Assembly: GCA_900175165.2 (NCBI GenBank)
Contig: FWWN02000391.1
Location: 1 to 12,521, forward strand
Direction of reading: 5' to 3'
Source: Rhizomucor pusillus
Taxonomy: Eukaryota; Mucoromycota; Mucoromycetes; Mucorales; Lichtheimiaceae
DNA: 12,521 nucleotides
Part shown: positions 8,690 to 12,521 of the stretch, piece after piece
Position numbering within the stretch: the stretch's first letter is position 1
Layout: each line of letters opens with the position of its first letter
Notes under the pieces: generated by a model
Seen by the model: only the letters and a program-made list of their open reading frames with translations
The model's database searches: none
What the model was told of the DNA's origin: nothing
Program-made: the position numbers and the translations under genes

Positions 8690-9285
8690 CGCATCCAATA
8701 TACCATCGCCAGCTACATTATCGAAAAAGAATGAAGCGTGGTTGAGCAAAGTTAATCCACGCTACTCAAAAACCATGGCTTTCTACGCAAAAGGAATCAT
8801 TTTTACACGCAAGAAAAAAGAACGATAAGTTGTTAGATTAGGGTATATGTAAACAAAAGATACTTGATTCCCTTTTCAATGCGGTATATGATGAGCGAGG
8901 ACTGAGAGGACGGGGAAAGAGATATTTACAGTGTTAAATGATATAAAGGAATGTATTTAGAACACAGAAAGGTGCTAAATAGGGCGGTGGCATACGAGAA
9001 CAGGTTCGATGGCCCGCTTGTATGTCGTACAAACGAGCGACGGTTAGGAAAAAAAAACGAGAGGCAATGTAAAGTGATGGAAATCTATCTTTTGAGAAGG
9101 ACTTTTCGCAAAAGTAGTCTCTCTTGCTGTTTCTTTGCCTTGAGCTTGAGTCCAAGCGTCTTATGAAACTTGAAGTCTATCTCCAGGGTTCTTGAGCTTG
9201 TGGCTCTTGCGTTGCGTTGCGCCCACGATATAGCGGCGAACGTCGCGTATCCTGAAAGTCTTCAAGGGTTATCGTTGTTAGGAGG
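8690..9285. repeat. Diverged direct repeat, copy 1
   Basis: Matches 10525-11115 in the same orientation, in order and at about 1.80-1.85 kb spacing. Shared words include TACCATCG.CAGCTA at 8700 and 10531, TGAGCAA, AACAAAAG.TACT at 8852 and 10654, ATATTTACA at 8922 and 10747, GAACACA at 8960 and 10757, and the related protein end below. Identity is patchy with several indels, so the duplication is old. Confidence 0.6.
9085..9282 (-). pseudogene. C-terminal fragment of unknown protein, copy 1 (frameshifted)
   Basis: One frame reads FRIRDVRRYIVGATQRKSHK and LKNPGD. After a frame change near 9175, another reads LEIDFKFHKTLGLKLKAKKQ and ends LLLRKVLLKR at a TAG (9085-9087). Taken in order, this parallels the intact fragment at 10932-11177. 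The end is strongly basic. I do not recognise the family. Given the neighbouring Tnp2-like remnant on the same strand, a transposon-encoded protein is a reasonable guess only. Confidence 0.5.
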
Positions 9286-10524
9286 ACAGAGCATCGCTGA
9301 AGAGAACTAGAGATGATGAAAAAAGGATGCGTGCTGTGCTCTATCTATGGGTTCTACCAGCGATCGATGCCAAACAACGCAGTCGAGATCCGGAAGCACC
9401 ATTCCCACGCCATAGCGCCTGCCAGATGCGAACGCACAGACGTACACACCATCCCAAAATGCAGGAGCTGTTTGCGACCAAAAGGTCACGGCAAGTATCC
9501 TGAGCGACGAGCTAGTCCCAGCTGTATGAATACAAAAGGTTTATTGCTAGGGATCCCTCTTTAAGGAATTTCCAACGTAATCGTGTTTACATTCAGGGAA
9601 ATCGGAAAGCATGTGTCAACGAAAAAAGTTGACACTGTCAAGCACATGTTACACAGGACAATGCAGAGCAACACAGATCGTAGACAATCGACGTATATTT
9701 TTCTCACGAAAAAAGGCAAGAAGGAACGAAATCACAAAAAGTATAGACAAAGTAGGCAAAGTATCATCCGCAAATATATGCCTAGAAAAGTCTCAGGCAG
9801 AAGAAGATACGGGCCTTCACGTTCGTACAACCGTTCTCATGCAAAACCAAAGCAATCTCAGAAAGACTCCTGATGTAAGGTTACGCCGAAATGCGCAAAG
9901 TAAACACTTTCTTTCCTTTTGTTTTTTGTTCCCAGTTGCATATCCAACTCCTTAAATGTGGATGGAAAAGGAAAGGTTAGATCATTGAAAGAAGCCTTAG
10001 CATCACAGAACGTGATAGCTTGTTTGCTTCATTAGTAAGATAATATTGTAGCTGAAAGAGCGCAAGCTTCTCCAATGTATGATTCTTCCTCCATCACAAC
10101 GCGCATCAAGACTGGCGTTGACTATTCTCCATGCGCAGATGCGTAAAAGCGACTCTCTGGTCAGATTTCTGGCGGATTGTGTCGTGTCCATGAATAGCGA
10201 CCATATATATATTTTGATATTCGCTAAATGATACTGCAATATTCTTCGAAGTCCATCACAGAACATATAGTGGAAGGTCGCGTAGATATTTATTTTCTTT
10301 GTCTATTATTCTCAGTAAAGAATCTCCAGCGAGGTTCAATCAACGTACTCACTTCTACTTGCTACTACGCTCCCACCGCTACCATACCAACATCACATTA
10401 TCAACTTATTATCCAACCTGCCACATACGTACACTTCTCCAACCCGGTACATGGCAAAGATAAAGTACAAAGAGAAATAAAATAAAAAAAGAGACTGGTC
10501 ATGGCAGTGATAAACGTTGTGTGG
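9286..10524. other. No confident gene; spacer within the direct-repeat unit
   Basis: Frames at 9307-9489 (minus, 60 codons), 9583-9955 (plus, Lys/Arg-rich) and 10003-10266 (minus) show no known motif and no support from a duplicate. 10280-10490 is AT-rich and gene-less. A small hairpin is listed separately. Confidence 0.5.
9613..9635. repeat. Small hairpin
   Basis: GTGTCAAC (9613-9620) and GTTGACAC (9628-9635) form a perfect 8-bp stem with a 7-base A-rich loop. No role is evident, and it is not followed by a convincing T run. Confidence 0.5.
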
Positions 10525-11115
10525 CCTCCAAATACCATCGGCAGCTATTTATGCAGGTCCTTCTTGAGCAATCTCTTCCATGCAACTCAAGGTTTGCGCT
10601 TTTCTGCGGCATGAAAAAAAAAAACCAGAGAACGCGAGATTTTAGCTATATATAACAAAAGGTACTTCGATTCTCTTTTAATGTACTATTTATAATAAGG
10701 AGGAGGGTGGAGGGCAAGGAAAAGGAGAAGAGGAAGGGAAGACCAATATTTACAAGAACACAAAGGTTCTCAGGCGGGATGAGGGTATTGACATATACAT
10801 AATATTAAAACAAACACACCGGGTGCTTTACTTTGTCTTTGGGATCAGCGGGCTTGGTGAACCTTATTTCGGTTCTACAGGTAAGCCAGAGTCAGAAAAA
10901 CGTGGAGGAGTCAATGTAGAGTGCACAGCAATTACCTCTTCAGGAGGAGTTTCCGCAACAGTCCTTGATCTTTTTTGACCATAATGACCAGTCCACGCTT
11001 CTTCTTATAGTACTTGGACTCGACGCACTCAGGGTCCTTCAGGGCTTGGAGCTTGCGCTCGGTGGCGTCTTCGACGTACACGCGAAGTTTGCGAATATTG
11101 AACGTATGAAAAGGG
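10525..11115. repeat. Diverged direct repeat, copy 2
   Basis: Partner of 8690-9285. It contains the better-preserved reading frame (10932-11177) and its 3' flank. Similarity continues well past the stop codon, so coding end and 3' untranslated DNA were duplicated together. Confidence 0.6.
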
Positions 11116-11177
11116 CTTGTAACAGTGTAAGGAGCGATGGGCGCTCGATGGCTGCGGCTGGCACTAGGGCGTGGCAT
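10932..11177 (-). pseudogene. C-terminal fragment of unknown protein, copy 2
   Basis: An 81-codon open frame ends at a TAA (10932-10934). Its first 25 residues are Ser/Arg/Pro-rich and probably not real exon. From FNIRKLRVYVEDATERK onward it parallels copy 1 (RKLRVYVEDATERK against RDVRRYIVGATQRK, and the same LLRKxLLKR end). The conserved part between two diverged copies is what shows that it was coding. It lies about 110 bp downstream of the Tnp2-like fragment on the same strand and may be the end of the same transposase gene after an internal deletion. That link is inference. Confidence 0.5.
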
Positions 11178-11289
11178 TGGCAGAGCAGAATAAAATGTTG
11201 AGAAAAGCGAATGTAGGCTGTTGGCTTCTTTTCATGTTCGCAGATTGACCTTCCCCAATATGGGAGGTTTCATCAGGGTCAATATCCAC

Positions 11290-11594
11290 ACATCACATCG
11301 CGTTGTCGCAAACGGAGTGCCTGGATACCTTGAACTGCTGTGTAAGTTGGGACGTCTTGGTATAGATCGGCCAATTCGCTCACGAGTGCTTCCATATAAT
11401 AGTAGTTCGTCTGCTCCTACTTTGGCTCACTTGGTCCTGGGTGGTTCCGATGAGGATTACATTTTCTTTCTTTTGCTGCTCGGTGCTTGGAAGGTTGTTG
11501 AGCGTGAGGTAAATTGCAACGACGGTCCTGTCAAAAGCTTGGAACCAATCGACGTTCAAGGTGAGCATGTGTGATAGAGGCATTACAACGAATG
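11290..11594 (-). pseudogene. Tnp2/Plavaka-like transposase fragment
   Basis: The minus strand reads PFVVMPLSHMLTLNVDWFQA (from 11594) then FDRT, IYLTLNNLP and ENVILIG. In another frame it continues with YYYMEALVSELADLY and then QGIQALRLR. The order LNVDWFQ...IYLTxxNLP...ENVILxG...LxPLVxEL is characteristic of the Tnp2-type DDE transposase region in fungal CACTA/Plavaka-like elements. The usual ILVGIIPGPKEP motif after ENVIL is damaged (ILIGTTQDQ), and the frame breaks there. Only about 100 residues of a normally much larger protein (usually over 800 residues) are present. The 5' side runs straight into the inner edge of the right arm. Confidence 0.75.
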
Positions 11595-11723
11595 GAAGAC
11601 AGGGGTATCATGCTGAACGCGCGCAGATTTATTCCACATCGTTGTGTACGTCGTAGAAGTTTCCAGGCAATATTTGGCAAATATCCAGTTCTCCAGGTTT
11701 GCAACGAAACTCGATCTATGCAT

Positions 11724-12085
11724 CTATTTTGGGTCGAGTTGACTTGCCTTTATTATTTTTTGAAGTGTAGAGTATTGACAGGGAGCACCCGAAGTAAAGT
11801 TCAAGTTGATGCAGCCGGGTACAAGTAAGAATCCGATCTGCGACGCCAGATCGATCAATCGTTTGGTGCGGAGAAATGCCCAGAGCTCCGGATCACCAAA
11901 GAACACCAGCAGAGCAACGAGAACGTCGTGATGCCGGCTGAAAACATGGATGCCACCGCTTTGCATAATTGGATACAGGGTTGCAAGACGGCGCCTCCAG
12001 AGCCGATCAGACTTGCCGAACGGATCCAGTCGATGTACTTGTCATTGATCACAAACCTAAACAGCTCACACCAGCTGCCGTTCCA
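11724..12085 (-). pseudogene. Coding-like relic in the right arm, unrecognised
   Basis: Identical to the relic at 437-798 and carried on the minus strand here. In this arm it reads towards the transposase fragment at 11290-11594 and lies about 130 bp upstream of it, so it could be an earlier part of the same transposon gene or its leader. I see no motif that proves this. The plus strand alternatively offers a frame from 11571 to 12116 interrupted by one TAA at 11826. Confidence 0.25.
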
Positions 12086-12287
12086 CTGGAAACATGCAAT
12101 CGTAATGACTAGTTGACGCGATCAGCGACAAAGGTTCCTGCGTCGCGTAATGCAAAACTTTAGCCTTGTGCAAAAACTTGTCGAGTAGATGAACCGCGAT
12201 TTCTCCAATGCAAACGCCTGTAGCTTGGAGCCATAAGTGATATATGATCTGAGAGTCCCTAACCTATCTCGAGGTACCATATAAGAT

Positions 12288-12313
12288 ATTATTATTATAA
12301 TTATAATAATAAT
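12288..12313. repeat. 26-bp perfect A/T-only palindrome, right arm
   Basis: Mirror copy of the palindrome at 209-234. Because the element is symmetric, both arms read the same sequence on either strand. Confidence 0.85.
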
Positions 12314-12392
12314 TATTATCATCGCGGGCGAAATCAAAGGACAAGATAAATTTAGAAGACAAGGTGAAATCAAAAGACAAAAACAACCGAGG

Positions 12393-12465
12393 GCCTTGTT
12401 AGCTCAGTCGGTAGAGCGTTGGACTTTTAATCCAAATGTCGGGGGTTCGAGCCCCCCACGAGGCG
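12393..12465 (+). tRNA. tRNA-Lys (anticodon UUU), right copy
   Basis: Identical to the left copy and transcribed outward towards the right end. The anticodon TTT lies in a standard CTTTTAA loop, with intact D and T arms and no encoded CCA. The two genes therefore face away from each other across the whole window. Identity of the two copies follows from the identity of the arms and gives no separate evidence for selection. Confidence 0.96.
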
Positions 12466-12471
12466 CATCCA

Positions 12472-12475
12472 TTTT
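12472..12475 (+). terminator. Probable RNA polymerase III terminator, right tRNA-Lys
   Basis: TTTT starts six bases past the tRNA discriminator base. A five-T run follows at 12490-12494. Confidence 0.6.
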
Positions 12476-12486
12476 CCGCTTCGCGG
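12476..12486. repeat. GC-rich mini-hairpin, right end
   Basis: Mirror copy of the mini-hairpin at 36-46. On this strand it reads CCGC-TTC-GCGG and begins directly after the T-run that probably terminates the tRNA transcript. Confidence 0.75.
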
Positions 12487-12490
12487 TGCT

Positions 12491-12514
12491 TTTTGGACGA
12501 AAACTCGTCCAAAA
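12491..12514. repeat. Terminal hairpin, right end
   Basis: Mirror copy of the hairpin at 8-31: a 10-bp stem with a 4-base loop, seven bases from the end of the window. Confidence 0.85.
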
Positions 12515-12521
12515 CAGCTTT

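Larger units (their letters stand above)
11599..12521. repeat. Right arm of the 923-bp terminal inverted repeat
   Basis: This is the reverse complement of 1-923, including all small reading frames, both hairpins, the tRNA-Lys gene and the AT palindrome. After one mismatch at 11598 the match continues to 11588. The inner boundary falls at the 5' edge of a Tnp2-like transposase fragment read on the minus strand, so the duplication breakpoint cuts into or just upstream of that fragment. Confidence 0.95.

Noticed and set aside
9307..9489. 60-codon minus-strand frame with GVGMVLPDLD and VVWHRSL, reminiscent of RNase H
   Set aside because: The catalytic acidic residues cannot be placed in order and the frame is isolated.
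9583..9955. Overlapping Lys/Arg-rich frames on the plus strand, and a minus-strand FADD-like string over the same bases
   Set aside because: Composition reflects A-rich DNA. There are no neighbouring RT motifs to support the FADD string and no duplicate to support coding.
1..12521. Linear plasmid or viral genome with terminal inverted repeats
   Set aside because: No polymerase, terminal protein, capsid or packaging ATPase is visible. Spliceosomal introns, a nuclear-type tRNA and nested transposon relics indicate chromosomal DNA.

Overview
The window looks like nuclear DNA from a filamentous fungus, most probably an early-diverging (Mucoromycota-like) one. The evidence is short spliceosomal-type introns with GTATGT/GTACAT/GTATGG donors and CTAAC/CTAAT branch points, a eukaryotic tRNA-Lys(UUU) without CCA, a decayed non-LTR (LINE) retrotransposon ending in poly-A, and a remnant of a Tnp2/Plavaka-like transposase. 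I see no bacterial operons, ribosome binding sites, CRISPR array or rRNA. The lineage is an inference from element style and intron signals, not a marker-gene assignment.

Layout. The two ends are inverted copies of each other: bases 1-923 equal the reverse complement of 11599-12521 without a mismatch in the parts I compared, and similarity stops near 934/11588. Each arm holds, from the outside in, a 10-bp-stem hairpin, a GC-rich mini-hairpin, an outward-facing tRNA-Lys gene, an AT-only perfect palindrome and an unrecognised, coding-like but broken stretch. Between the arms, 935-1687 is AT-rich and gene-less. 1688-5054 (minus) is a long multi-exon gene, clearly decayed by frameshifts and in-frame stops. 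5182-about 8285 (minus) is a 5'-truncated LINE with its poly-A tail about 130 bp upstream of that gene's start. About 8690-9285 and 10525-11115 form a diverged direct repeat (spacing about 1.8 kb) that carries two copies of the C-terminal end of one unrecognised protein. 11290-11594 (minus) is a Tnp2-like transposase fragment ending almost exactly at the inner edge of the right arm.

Functionally, the only parts that look intact are the two tRNA-Lys genes. Everything else protein-coding is fragmentary. The striking contrast is between perfect arms and a degraded interior. It means the inverted duplication is recent, is kept identical by gene conversion, or is partly an assembly effect (the sequence stops exactly at the outer ends of both arms and contains one ambiguous base at 5202). 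No complete self-mobilising system is visible in the window.
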